64,000 nt of DNA from Planctomyces sp. SH-PL62 (GTDB taxonomy: Bacteria; Planctomycetota; Planctomycetia; Planctomycetales; Planctomycetaceae): NCBI GenBank assembly GCA_945893045.1, contig CAMDEA010000006.1:39034-103033 (forward strand), written 5' to 3'. This document shows positions 26,166 to 34,711 of this stretch, piece by piece. The translations under genes were made by a program, and so were the position numbers. Numbering within the stretch: position 1 is the stretch's first letter; every line of letters begins with the position of its first letter. The notes beneath the pieces are model-generated. The model was given only the letters and a program-made list of their open reading frames with translations. It ran no database searches and was not told the DNA's origin.

Positions 26166-26230
26166 CGTAGCCTGACTCTCCGAGTCGGGCATTTTCTCGC
26201 AACGTGCCCGACTCGGAGAGTCAGGCTACG
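26166..26230. repeat. Perfect inverted repeat, family F6 (TAGCCTGACTCTCCGAGTCG)
   Basis: 26-bp perfect arms, 26166-26191 and 26205-26230, loop 13 bases. Each arm has an internal GACTC-TCC-GAGTC palindrome. Imperfect outer arms (about 26120-26145 with 26281-26304, GGTGAAAGAT) enclose it. The second F6 copy is at 33599-33654. Confidence 0.92.
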
Positions 26231-26319
26231 GACTTCTCGGAGAGCTTCTCCGTCAAGAATTCTCTTTTCAATTCTTCCATTTTTCACCCAACGATCTTTC
26301 ACCTTCTTCCGAGATGATT

Positions 26320-27195
26320 CTACCGCCGGAAATGTTTCCGCAGAAATTGAGCTTCGAGTCGGTACGCATCGTCGATGGCTCGATGTCCTTCCGACGGGCC
26401 GACGATCAATTCGACGGGGGCCACTTTCATCTCTGGCTTGAGCTTGCGCGTCGCCGTGACCAGCTTGCGAGCCAAGCGGATGCAGTCGTCCGTGCTGACG
26501 CGCGCGTCGTCGTTGCCGATGCTCAGCCAAACGATTCGACCGGCCAAGCGGTCGGTCAGGCTGTCGATGTAGATCGACTTCGCTTGCTCGTCGGTGACCC
26601 CTTTGAACTCGGACAGGGCCAGCGGATTTGTCACCGGAGCCACCCCAGTCACGGCGCGGACGCGCGGTTCTCCGGCGGCGAAATGCAGAGCACAGAAACC
26701 ACCGCGCGAGGTGCCCGATGCGGCGACTCGATTGGGATCGGTGTAGCCCTCGGCAATCAGATGATCGAGCACCGCCGAGCAGCGCTTCACGAACGGCCCC
26801 ATCAGATCTTGTCCTGCCTTCACGCGATGCGCCCAGCCCATCAGCGCGGCCGGCTCACCCTCCTTGTGGTCGTTTCCGTGACACGGAATATCGAGCACCA
26901 CATACACCCAACCGTCTTTGGCCAAGTCGCGACCGGTCTGCGTGTAGTACCGAGCCGGATCGTTCCCCATCTCGTCGATACTGCTGGCGAAGATAAACAA
27001 CGTCGCCGCCGGAGCCGCCGGCTTCTCGCTGAAGACGCCGAAGCGTGTGCCGTCCGCAGTCTTTAATGAACGCATCGGTGGAAAGGTCGGCTGCGTGTCT
27101 TCTGCCAAGACCGGCGACCACGCGGTTGTCCCCGAAGCGAGCAACAGCAGCAGCGTGCCGAGTGGTGATGCGCGGCGTTGATTGATCATGTTCAT
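26320..27195 (-). CDS. Secreted alpha/beta-hydrolase
   Basis: 291 residues. A leader (RASPLGTLLLLLASGTTAWS) is followed by an alpha/beta-hydrolase core: LFIFASSIDEMGNDP, VVLDIPCHGNDH, nucleophile VAASGTSRGGFCALH (Ser in GTSRG), acid GNDDARV and SEGHRAID providing His. It resembles dienelactone-hydrolase/acetyl-esterase-type proteins. The substrate is unknown. An ATG two codons later (27189) has a GGGGATG element at better spacing and may be the true start. The gene precedes the mini-subtilase on the same strand, separated by a nested F6 palindrome. Confidence 0.72.
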   Translation of the reverse strand: MNMINQRRASPLGTLLLLLASGTTAWSPVLAEDTQPTFPPMRSLKTADGTRFGVFSEKPAAPAATLFIFASSIDEMGNDPARYYTQTGRDLAKDGWVYVVLDIPCHGNDHKEGEPAALMGWAHRVKAGQDLMGPFVKRCSAVLDHLIAEGYTDPNRVAASGTSRGGFCALHFAAGEPRVRAVTGVAPVTNPLALSEFKGVTDEQAKSIYIDSLTDRLAGRIVWLSIGNDDARVSTDDCIRLARKLVTATRKLKPEMKVAPVELIVGPSEGHRAIDDAYRLEAQFLRKHFRR

Positions 27196-27397
27196 CCCCG
27201 TCGTTGATCCGTGGTGTGGGTGACGACTTGCGATGGCTCCACTCGTCCATTGCCCGCTGAGCATGTTCGACACGCCGCTTTTCAGCCAGTCCCACGCTCG
27301 CGCGTCGGGCGAGTGTCGGCCCACGACGAACCCCAGCTATACTAACGCCGCGAACAGTCACACGAATCTCATCGCGACTTATTGAAACTGCGGAGAC

Positions 27398-28819
27398 ATG
27401 ATGCCAGCCAGCGATCGAAAACCAACGAACTTGCAACAACTGCGTGAGAGTGGCTGGGTCTCGAAGAGCGTCAAGCAAGAAGTGCAAGACAACTTCCTGC
27501 GGATGCTGGCGGCGGGGGACGAACTCTTTCCGGGGATGGTCGGCTACGAGAGCACCGTTATTCCGGAAACGAACATCGCCATCATCGCCGGACACGACAT
27601 GCTGTTTCTCGGCGAGAAAGGGCAAGGCAAGAGCCGGCTGATGCGGACGCTGGTCCGGTTTCTCGATGAGGAGATTCCTTACCTCGTCCACCCGGAAGCT
27701 CCGGTGCATGACGACCCGTATCGGCCGATTACCAGCGTCGGCCGCGAACTGGTCGCCAGCGTCCCGGCCAGCGAAGTCCCGATTGCCTGGTGGCCGCGCT
27801 CGGAACGGTATGTCGAGCGGCTCGCGCCCGGCACCAAGTTCGCCGACATCATTGGCGAGATCGACCCGGCCAAGCTGGCTGGCGGAGTCAGTATGTCGGC
27901 CGAGGCGGCGTTGCACTTCGGTTTGATCCCACGCATGCACCGCGGCATCTTCGCGATGAACGAGTTGCCGGAACTCGATGAGCTGGTGCAGGTCGGGCTG
28001 TTCAACATCCTCGAAGAGCGCGACGTGCAGATTCGTGGTTATCCGGTGCGGTTCGACATCGACGTGCTGATTTTGTTCTCGGCGAACCCGGCGACGTACA
28101 ACCGCAGCGGCAAGGTGATCCCGCAGCTCAAGGACCGCATCGGCTCGGTAATCCACACGCACTATCCGAAAGACCGCGACCAGGGGATCGAGATCCTCGA
28201 ACAAGAAGCGGCCATCAACCTCGGCGAACCGTTCCCGGTGATCGTGCCCCGATTCATGAAAGAGATCATCGAAGAGCTGAGCATCGCGGCTCGCAAATCG
28301 AAGTACATCGACCAGGCCTCCGGGGTGAGCGCTCGGTTCAGCATCGCCAACTATCGCACAATGATTGCCAGCGCCCGCCAGCGCGGGGCGCGTCTCGGCG
28401 AACGCCCCGTCGTGCCACGCATCAGCGACCTCGGCCACCTGTATTCGTCATCGCTGGGCAAACTGGAGTTAGACCTGATGGGCAGCCATCAAATGTCCGA
28501 GCGACAAATCCTCGACGCGCTCTTGGCCGAAGCGATTCACGCCGTCTTCAACGAATACGTCGCCGAGCACGGCCTGGAAGAGATTGCCAAGATCTTTGCC
28601 GAGGGAGTGAAGATCGAAGTCGGCGACTTACTGCCGTCGTCGTATTACGCGGAGCGATTGAAGCGCGTCCCGCCCGCCTGGGACAAAGCGTTCGAGGTCA
28701 ATGCCGCGACCGATGTGGCGGTGCGCGCCTCGTGCGTCGAATTCGTTCTGGCGGGGCTGTACTCGACGGATCGAGTCTCGCGGTCGCAAACAAACGGCCA
28801 AATCCGGTACGAGTTGTGA
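27398..28819 (+). CDS. MoxR/Mg-chelatase-like AAA+ ATPase
   Basis: 473 residues. Walker A is GEKGQGKS at 72-79, followed by a long insert, and [20 protein letters not shown] in the Walker B/sensor region with the MoxR-type [20 protein letters not shown] segment. Sensor-1 is [11 protein letters not shown]. The C-terminal lid carries [17 protein letters not shown]. This branch is related to MoxR and ChlI ATPases that remodel partner proteins, usually VWA-domain proteins. No VWA partner is adjacent here. The protein is cytoplasmic. A start at codon 2 (ATG) is equally likely. Downstream an F4 palindrome separates it from a two-gene nucleotidyltransferase unit. Confidence 0.82.
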   Translation: MMPASDRKPTNLQQLRESGWVSKSVKQEVQDNFLRMLAAGDELFPGMVGYESTVIPETNIAIIAGHDMLFLGEKGQGKSRLMRTLVRFLDEEIPYLVHPEAPVHDDPYRPITSVGRELVASVPASEVPIAWWPRSERYVERLAPGTKFADIIGEIDPAKLAGGVSMSAEAALHFGLIPRMHRGIFAMNELPELDELVQVGLFNILEERDVQIRGYPVRFDIDVLILFSANPATYNRSGKVIPQLKDRIGSVIHTHYPKDRDQGIEILEQEAAINLGEPFPVIVPRFMKEIIEELSIAARKSKYIDQASGVSARFSIANYRTMIASARQRGARLGERPVVPRISDLGHLYSSSLGKLELDLMGSHQMSERQILDALLAEAIHAVFNEYVAEHGLEEIAKIFAEGVKIEVGDLLPSSYYAERLKRVPPAWDKAFEVNAATDVAVRASCVEFVLAGLYSTDRVSRSQTNGQIRYEL

Positions 28820-28836
28820 TAGACTCAATCCGGGAA

Positions 28837-28923
28837 GGGGTCGGGAGTCTTTTTCATGCCGCAGCCGAGAGCGTTCCGGCGGTTTGACTCGCGTTGTGCG
28901 GCATGAAAAAGACTCCCGACCCC
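28837..28923. repeat. Perfect inverted repeat, family F4, second copy
   Basis: 27-bp perfect arms, 28837-28863 and 28897-28923, loop 33 bases, the same loop length as at 4446-4532 but with different loop sequence. Confidence 0.92.
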
Positions 28924-28949
28924 GTCATTGACCACACCGAGCCGCAATC

Positions 28950-29192
28950 ATGTCCGATCAAAACTCATCCGGCGAAGCACCGCTGCCCTACAGCCTGGAC
29001 TATCCGCCTCCGGACTTCTTCGATCCCGTGATCGAGGTCTATAAGAAGGACGTCGATCGCACGATCATCCGCGAGAATCTGAAGCTGACCGTCGAAGAGC
29101 GTTTGCGGAAGCACCAGAACGCGCAGACTTTTTTCGAGGAACTCCGCCGCGCGGGACAACAAGCCCGATCCGCAGCGGTCGCACAGGGATGA
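28950..29192 (+). CDS. Small protein partnering a nucleotidyltransferase
   Basis: 80 residues. Proline-rich start, then a charged helical section: DPVIEVYKKDVDRTIIRENL and LTVEERLRKHQNAQTFFEEL. Short proteins with this VYKKDVDRT(I/L)xREN pattern often precede MNT/AbiEii-type nucleotidyltransferase genes in bacterial genomes. The stop is 3 bases from the next start, so the two are almost certainly one transcript. The protein could be an antitoxin or a structural partner. Nothing in it suggests enzymatic activity. Confidence 0.68.
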   Translation: MSDQNSSGEAPLPYSLDYPPPDFFDPVIEVYKKDVDRTIIRENLKLTVEERLRKHQNAQTFFEELRRAGQQARSAAVAQG

Positions 29193-29195
29193 ACC

Positions 29196-29690
29196 ATGAT
29201 TGCCAATTTCGTGGAACTGTTGCCGGTGCTGGATCGCCATCGCGTGGAATTCATCCTGATTGGCGGCGGTGCTGGGATCGTCCATGGCTCACAGCGCGTG
29301 ACGACCGATGTCGATGTCGTCTATTCACGCCGTGCCGACAACGTGGCTCGACTGGCTGAGGCCCTGAAGTCACATCATCCCTATCTGCGTGGCGCTCCGC
29401 CGGGCCTGCCGTTCCACTGGGATGTCCCGACGATACTCGCGGGATTGAACTTCACGCTCATCACCGATTTGGGTGACATCGACTTTCTGGGTGAGGTCGC
29501 GGGCGGAGGCACTTACGAACAACTCGTGCCTTTCACGATCGAACTTCTGGCCTTCGGCGTCACTTGTCGCTGTGTGACACTGGATCGTCTGATCCAATTG
29601 AAGCGGGCCGCCGGCCGCGCGAAAGACCTGGAAGCGATCGCCGAACTTCAAGCCATTCTCGACGAACGCAATCGCGCGTCGCAGGCGTGA
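29196..29690 (+). CDS. AbiEii/MNT-like nucleotidyltransferase
   Basis: 164 residues. The pattern FILIGGGAGIVHGSQRVTTD, continuing into DVDVVYS, is the minimal nucleotidyltransferase active-site motif (GG...R.T.D.D), with two Asp as metal ligands. The C-terminal LDRLIQLKRAAGRAKDLEAI helix is the usual KxxAxRxKDxxDI-type signature of AbiEii-family transferases. It pairs with the 80-residue protein upstream. Such modules may act as toxin-antitoxin systems or tRNA/protein nucleotidylation switches. The role here is inferred. It ends 6 bases before the stop of the convergent ferredoxin gene. Confidence 0.78.
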   Translation: MIANFVELLPVLDRHRVEFILIGGGAGIVHGSQRVTTDVDVVYSRRADNVARLAEALKSHHPYLRGAPPGLPFHWDVPTILAGLNFTLITDLGDIDFLGEVAGGGTYEQLVPFTIELLAFGVTCRCVTLDRLIQLKRAAGRAKDLEAIAELQAILDERNRASQA

Positions 29691-29696
29691 CGCGGC

Positions 29697-30035
29697 TCAG
29701 CCCCAGAAGCGTTCGCCGTGCCAGTTGAGGGATGGCGTGGATTCGACTTCGATGTCGCCGTGGACTCGGCACTGACACGACAGCCGCAGGTTCTCGTTGC
29801 CGAGCCGCCAGAACAACATCCGCATCCGTTCCCACAATCCGGGCGGGCTGACGTTTTCCTCGCCTTTCGTGACCCGCATGACGCAACTGCCGCACTGAGC
29901 CCAGCCGTGGCAATTCAAAACTTTGTGAATCCCCGCATAGACATCGACGCCGTTGTGCATCGCCGCCGTGCGGAGCCTCGTGCCAGGTTGAACTTCGATG
30001 GTCTTCTTCTCTTTGACGAACGTAATTTTGGCCAT
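29697..30035 (-). CDS. 2Fe-2S ferredoxin, plant-type fold
   Basis: 112 residues. A beta-grasp core starts with ITFVKEKKTIEVQPGTRLR. Cluster ligands fit C42, C48, C51 (NCHGWAQCGSC) and C87 or C89 (LSCQCRVHGDI), the C-x5-C-x2-C-xn-C arrangement of adrenodoxin/plant-type ferredoxins. A short amphipathic insert (LWERMRMLFWRL) precedes the last ligand and may mediate docking. It is cytoplasmic. The longer upstream frame is not ferredoxin-like, so this ATG is chosen. The electron-transfer partner is not identifiable from the neighbours. Confidence 0.83.
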   Translation of the reverse strand: MAKITFVKEKKTIEVQPGTRLRTAAMHNGVDVYAGIHKVLNCHGWAQCGSCVMRVTKGEENVSPPGLWERMRMLFWRLGNENLRLSCQCRVHGDIEVESTPSLNWHGERFWG

Positions 30036-30362
30036 GATGCGTCGGGGTTCGAGAGTGGTGGAGAACGTGAATGGGGCGGGATGATACGAGTCTCCGTCGC
30101 GAGTGGCAAACGCGGGGACGCAGGATCGTGTTTGCCGTCGTGAGTCAGGTTGTGCAGCCATTCGCGCTCGATTTCATTCGCGCGGCAGTCTGGAGTGTCC
30201 GCGCGAATGAAATGGAGCGCGAATCGGACCAGATCTGAGGCGCAGCCTCGCTGGACTCTGGGGATCGCGGCTTGACGTTTGCGAGTGGCTCGCTGATGCT
30301 GCTCTCGCGTCAGTCTGACTCTTAGAGATCGTCACCTCGGTTCGCACCCGTCGGCATTCATC
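30036..30362. other. Divergent promoter region, ferredoxin / hybrid kinase
   Basis: This 327-base gap holds the promoters for both divergent genes and the F5 inverted repeat at 30160-30224. No gene or clear operator recognised. Confidence 0.55.
30160..30224. repeat. Inverted repeat, family F5 (ATTCGCGCTC...ATTCGCGCGG)
   Basis: 26-bp arms, 30160-30185 and 30199-30224, one mismatch, loop 13 bases. Each arm has a direct repeat of ATTCGCGC. It lies in a divergent gap. Other copies are at 47192-47260 and 53307-53377. Confidence 0.9.
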
Positions 30363-33300
30363 ATGTTGGGCACCGAGCTTTCTGTGTTGCTCGTGGAGGA
30401 CAACCCCGCGGAAGCGCGGCGGCTGAGCGATCTGCTCGCGCAAGCCTCGCGGTGTCGGATGCAGGTCAACGGCGCGGCGAATCTGGCGGAAGCGAAAGCG
30501 TCGCTGGTGAAGGCTGCGGCGGATGTGATTCTGCTCGACTGGATTCTGCCCGACCGCTACGGCGTTGATTCGCTGCACGACTTGCAGGCGATCGCGCCGC
30601 GGACTCCCGTGCTGATGCTGGTGGGCTGGGATGACGACGAGGCGGCGGTGGCCGCGCTGCGAGCCGGCGCGCAAGATGTGCTGATCAAAGAACGGATGAC
30701 GGTCTCGATTCTCGAACGCACGATTCGCTACGCCGTCGAGCGCAAGCAAACGGAATCCGTGCTGCGGCACACCGAAGAGATGTACCGCTCGCTGATCGAG
30801 TCGCTGCCGATCAATGTGTTTCGGAAGGACGCCCAGGGACACTTCGTGTTCGCCAACCAGTTGTATTGCGATGAATTGCACAAGCGGCTGGATGAATTGG
30901 TCGGCCGCACCGACTTCGCCTTCTTTCCGCCCGAACTGGCCGAGAAGTACCGCCGTGACGATCAGCGCGTGATGCGCGAACGCCGCGTGGTCGAAGACAT
31001 CGAAGCCCACCACACGCCGGACGGTCAGCGGATTCACGTGCAAGTCATGAAAGCTCCCGCGACCGACGCGAAAGGGGACGTGATCGGCACGCAGTGCATG
31101 TTCTGGGATGTGACCGCGCGCGTCGCGGCGGAAGAGGCATTACAGCGCAGCAACGCGCGATTCAAGAAACTGTTCGACGCGAACATCATCGGCATCATGC
31201 TGGCCGACTTGTCGGGCCGCGTGCTGGAGGCGAACGACGCTTATTTGACTCTGACCGGTTACACGCGCGAGGACATGACTTCGGGCCGGCTGCGTTTGGA
31301 CAAGATTACGCCACCGGAGTTTCGTGAACTCGATCAGATCGCGATGGAATCTTTGAATCGGACAGGCATCTCTCCGCCGTGGGAGAAGCAATACATTCGC
31401 AAGGACGGCAGCCGTGTGCCGGTCATGCTGGGCGTGTCGATGCTGGATAACTCGACCAGCGAGTGCATCTGCTTTGTGCTCGATATGACCAAGCAGAAGC
31501 AGGCGGAGGCACAGCTACTGCGCGCGAAAGAAGAGGCGGATTCGGCCAATCAATCCAAGAGCCTGTTCCTGGCGAATATGAGCCATGAAATCCGCACGCC
31601 GATGAATGCGATTATCGGGCTGACGGAATTGGTGCTCGATTCGGCGCTCACGCCGCAGCAGCGTGACAATCTGTCGGCGGTGGCGGAGTCGGCCGAGTCG
31701 CTGCTGTCGCTCATCAATCACATCCTCGATTTTTCCAAAATCGAAGCGGGCAAGCTGGAACTCGACGCGGTCGAGTTCAGCTTGCGAACGATGATCGCCG
31801 GCACGTTAAAGACACTGGCGCTGGCGGCCCATCGCAAAGGCTTGGAGTTGGTCGGCGACATCCGCCCCGACGTGCCCGATCGTTTGGTCGGAGATGTGGT
31901 TCGACTGCGGCAGATCGTGATGAACCTTCTGGGAAACGCGATCAAGTTCACCGATTCCGGCGAGGTCGTGTTGCGCGTCGCGGTGTCCTCGCGCGATGCC
32001 ACGTCGCTGGAACTGCGGATCGACGTGAGCGACACCGGCATCGGGATTCCCGCGGACCGACAACACGCGATCTTCGAGGCGTTCGAGCAAGTTCACACGT
32101 CGATCAACCGCAAGTACGGCGGCACGGGCCTGGGGTTGTCGATCACGTCAAAGCTCGCGCAGCTCATGGGGGGCCGCGTGTGGCTGAAGAGTGAACCGGG
32201 ACACGGCAGCACGTTCTTCGTGACCAGCCATGTGCGACCGTCAGCTTCTGAACTGGCCGCGGCATCGGCCAGTCCCGCGCCATTGGATGGACTGCGAGTC
32301 CTCATCGTCGATGACAACGCCACCAGCCGGCAGCAGCTCATGGACTTGTTGTCTTCCTGGCGGTTGCGTCCGATGGCGGTGTCTGGAGCGAAGGAAGCTC
32401 TGACCGCGCTGAAACGTGTGAAGGGTGCGGACAACGCGTTCGCATTCACGTTGATCGACGCGCAGATGCCGGACGTCGATGGGTTTGAATTGGCGGATAC
32501 GATCCGCGCCGAGTTTGCGGGCCGAGCCGGACATCTGCTGATCCTGCTCAGTTCACCCGATCGCGCGGCGGAGTTGGCTCGGTGCGACCAAGCCGGGCTG
32601 ACCGCGCCGATCACCAAGCCGGTCAACGAATCGGAATTGCTGGACACGCTGATGTCGCTGCGATTGGGAGCGGGGGACGAAACGGTGCCCACCCTTCCCG
32701 CGCGAGCCGTCGAGATCGCCCGCACGGCGTTGCGAGTCCTCTTGGTCGAAGACAGCTTGTTCAATCAAAAGCTGGCGATCGCGTTGCTGGAAAAGCGTGG
32801 GCATCAAATCGTCCTGGCGAACAACGGTCGCGAGGCGGTCGAATTATTCTTCCGCCAGCCGTTTGACCGTGTCTTGATGGACGTGCAAATGCCGGAGATG
32901 GACGGCCTCGAAGCGACGCAAGTGATTCGGCAGCGCGAAGCACGCACCGGGTCGCATGTGCCAATCATTGCCATGACCGCTCAAGCAATGTCCGGCGACC
33001 GAGAGCGTTGCCTGGCCGCTGGCATGGATGAGTATCTGACAAAGCCGATCCGTTCCGATCTGATGTACGAGACGTTGGAAGCGGACTTTCCCAACGCGGT
33101 GTTGCCCAAGGAGACATCGCCGAAAGCCACTCGCGCTGCGCGCGGCGTCGATGACGGCGCTCAGCGCGGCGGCGACGCCAGCGCTCGGCGCGGGTCTCCC
33201 GACCCCGCCGCTCGCGCGACCGCCGGTCTCCCGCCTACGATCAACGGACAGAAACCCAACGGGCTGGTGGATTGGCAACATTCTCTGTCGATCGTCGGTG

Positions 33301-33599
33301 GCGACCACAAGCTGTTGCGCGAGGTCGTCGAAGCTTGTTTGGAAGATTGGCCGCGCTGGATCCAGGACTTCGAGCGCGGATTGGCTCAACAGGAAGCCAC
33401 GATCTTTCGTCGAGCGGCGCATTCCGTCCGGGGAGCCTGTCGCACGTTTGGCCTCGAACCGCTGGTTGCACCGGCTCAGGAATTGGAAACGCTCGCTTTG
33501 GCCGGTAATCTGACCGCCGCAAAACAACTGCTGGAATCGATGTGGCCTGAGTTTCAAGCGTGTCAGACTGAGCTGCAGAAATTCTTGGCGAAGCCGTAG
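30363..33599 (+). CDS. Hybrid histidine kinase: REC-PAS-PAS-HisKA-HATPase-REC-REC-Hpt
   Basis: 1078 residues, apparently soluble with no membrane helix. Order: N-terminal receiver (about 5-120, Asp59 in ILLDWILPD); PAS (about 135-255); PAS (about 265-380, with ANIIGIMLADLSGRVLEAND); HisKA (about 400-465, His in SHEIRTPMNAI); HATPase (about 510-625, MNLLGNAIKFTDSG and DTGIGIP); second receiver (645-765, FTLIDAQMPDVDG); third receiver (785-905, RVLMDVQMPEMDG); Hpt (about 985-1070, His in FRRAAHSVRGACR). It can run a full multi-step phosphorelay. A low-complexity Ala/Arg-rich stretch separates REC3 and Hpt. The stop TAG belongs to an F6 palindrome. The response-regulator gene follows 84 bases later. 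Confidence 0.92.
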   Translation: MLGTELSVLLVEDNPAEARRLSDLLAQASRCRMQVNGAANLAEAKASLVKAAADVILLDWILPDRYGVDSLHDLQAIAPRTPVLMLVGWDDDEAAVAALRAGAQDVLIKERMTVSILERTIRYAVERKQTESVLRHTEEMYRSLIESLPINVFRKDAQGHFVFANQLYCDELHKRLDELVGRTDFAFFPPELAEKYRRDDQRVMRERRVVEDIEAHHTPDGQRIHVQVMKAPATDAKGDVIGTQCMFWDVTARVAAEEALQRSNARFKKLFDANIIGIMLADLSGRVLEANDAYLTLTGYTREDMTSGRLRLDKITPPEFRELDQIAMESLNRTGISPPWEKQYIRKDGSRVPVMLGVSMLDNSTSECICFVLDMTKQKQAEAQLLRAKEEADSANQSKSLFLANMSHEIRTPMNAIIGLTELVLDSALTPQQRDNLSAVAESAESLLSLINHILDFSKIEAGKLELDAVEFSLRTMIAGTLKTLALAAHRKGLELVGDIRPDVPDRLVGDVVRLRQIVMNLLGNAIKFTDSGEVVLRVAVSSRDATSLELRIDVSDTGIGIPADRQHAIFEAFEQVHTSINRKYGGTGLGLSITSKLAQLMGGRVWLKSEPGHGSTFFVTSHVRPSASELAAASASPAPLDGLRVLIVDDNATSRQQLMDLLSSWRLRPMAVSGAKEALTALKRVKGADNAFAFTLIDAQMPDVDGFELADTIRAEFAGRAGHLLILLSSPDRAAELARCDQAGLTAPITKPVNESELLDTLMSLRLGAGDETVPTLPARAVEIARTALRVLLVEDSLFNQKLAIALLEKRGHQIVLANNGREAVELFFRQPFDRVLMDVQMPEMDGLEATQVIRQREARTGSHVPIIAMTAQAMSGDRERCLAAGMDEYLTKPIRSDLMYETLEADFPNAVLPKETSPKATRAARGVDDGAQRGGDASARRGSPDPAARATAGLPPTINGQKPNGLVDWQHSLSIVGGDHKLLREVVEACLEDWPRWIQDFERGLAQQEATIFRRAAHSVRGACRTFGLEPLVAPAQELETLALAGNLTAAKQLLESMWPEFQACQTELQKFLAKP

Positions 33600-33654
33600 C
33601 CTGACTCTCCGAGTCGGGCATGCTGCGAGAAATGCCCGACTCGGAGAGTCAGGC
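33599..33654. repeat. Perfect inverted repeat, family F6, at a stop codon
   Basis: 23-bp perfect arms, 33599-33621 and 33632-33654, loop 10 bases. Including the two preceding bases, the element starts TAGCCTGACTCTCCGAGTCG, as at 26168. That TAG (33597-33599) is the kinase stop. Confidence 0.93.
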
Positions 33655-33683
33655 GACAAAACTGACATGCCGTGAGCCTGATC

Positions 33684-34595
33684 ATGACCACAATCTTGGT
33701 AGTCGATGATTCCGCCATGGACTGCCGCGTCGCCGGCGGTCTGCTGGAACTGGAGCCCGATTGCCAAGTGCTGTACGCCGAGGACGGTGCGGTTGCGCTG
33801 AAGTCCGTCGAAGAGAATCTGCCGGACATCGTCGTGACCGACATGGTCATGCCGAATATCGACGGCTTACAGATGGTCGAAGCGATGAAGCGCGACTTCC
33901 CGTTAATCCCTGTGATCATCATGACTGCGGTCGGCAGCGAAGAGCACGCCGTCCAGGCGTTGAAGCGGGGAGCGGCCAGTTACGTGCCTAAGCGGCGGCT
34001 GGCTCAAGACCTGCTGGAGACCGTGCGACTGGTGCTGCGCGCCGCCGATGACGACCGCAATGTCTCGCGGTTGCTGGTGCATCGCACCGAACAAGCCGAC
34101 TTCAAATTCACCTTGGAAAACGAACTGCCGCTCCTGGCGGCCGTCGTCACGTACATGCAGCAAACCATGCGTGCGATGGGACTCTTCGACGAGGCCGAAC
34201 GACTGCGGATCGGAGTGGCGCTCGAAGAGGTGCTGCTCAACGCGATGTTCCACGGCAACCTGGAGCTCTCTTCCAAACTGCGTGAGGACGACAAGCCGAG
34301 CTACCATGAGACGGCTCGCACCCGTGCGAAAGAGCTGCCGTTTCGCAATCGCCGGATCTTCTTCGGAGCGTCGCTGTCTCCCGCCGGTGCGCAGTTCACG
34401 ATCCGCGACGAAGGTCTGGGCTTCAATCCGAAAGAGCTTCCCGATCCGACAGATCCAGCCAATCTCAATCGAGTTTCCGGCCGCGGCCTGCTGTTGATGT
34501 ACACGTTCATGGACGGCGTGGCCTTCAACGAATCCGGCAACGAAGTGCGGCTGACGAAAAACGCCCGCCGCGTTAATGTCCCGCCGCTCGCGTGA
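33684..34595 (+). CDS. Response regulator fused to an anti-sigma-type (RsbW-like) ATPase domain
   Basis: 303 residues. The receiver domain (residues 1-120) has ILVVDDSAMDC, phospho-Asp in DIVVTDMVMPNIDG, Thr in IIMTAVG and Lys in SYVPKR. After a linker, a GHKL ATPase of the RsbW/SpoIIAB type: N-box GVALEEVLLNAMFHGNLE, G1 IRDEGLGFNP, and GRGLLLMYTFMDGVAFN. This architecture couples phosphorylation to a partner-switching kinase that controls an anti-sigma antagonist or acts on its own. A GTG at 33672 is an alternative start. It is directly downstream of the hybrid kinase, the obvious phosphodonor. A STAS-like gene at 39536 could be a target, but is not adjacent. Confidence 0.88.
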   Translation: MTTILVVDDSAMDCRVAGGLLELEPDCQVLYAEDGAVALKSVEENLPDIVVTDMVMPNIDGLQMVEAMKRDFPLIPVIIMTAVGSEEHAVQALKRGAASYVPKRRLAQDLLETVRLVLRAADDDRNVSRLLVHRTEQADFKFTLENELPLLAAVVTYMQQTMRAMGLFDEAERLRIGVALEEVLLNAMFHGNLELSSKLREDDKPSYHETARTRAKELPFRNRRIFFGASLSPAGAQFTIRDEGLGFNPKELPDPTDPANLNRVSGRGLLLMYTFMDGVAFNESGNEVRLTKNARRVNVPPLA

Positions 34596-34611
34596 GCCGG
34601 ATTGTCAGCCA

Positions 34612-34675
34612 TACCGCGACCGTCAGGGAGTGGTTAGTTCCGATCGCGAAAGGCCGCTCCCTGACGGTCGCGGTA
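34612..34675. repeat. Perfect inverted repeat, singleton (TACCGCGACCGTCAGGGAG)
   Basis: 19-bp perfect arms, 34612-34630 and 34657-34675, loop 26 bases. It lies between the response regulator stop and the apgM start. The right arm ends 36 bases before the start codon. Confidence 0.9.
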
Positions 34676-34711
34676 CGGTTTGGCAACGCACTTGAAGGAC
34701 CAACTCGCCCG

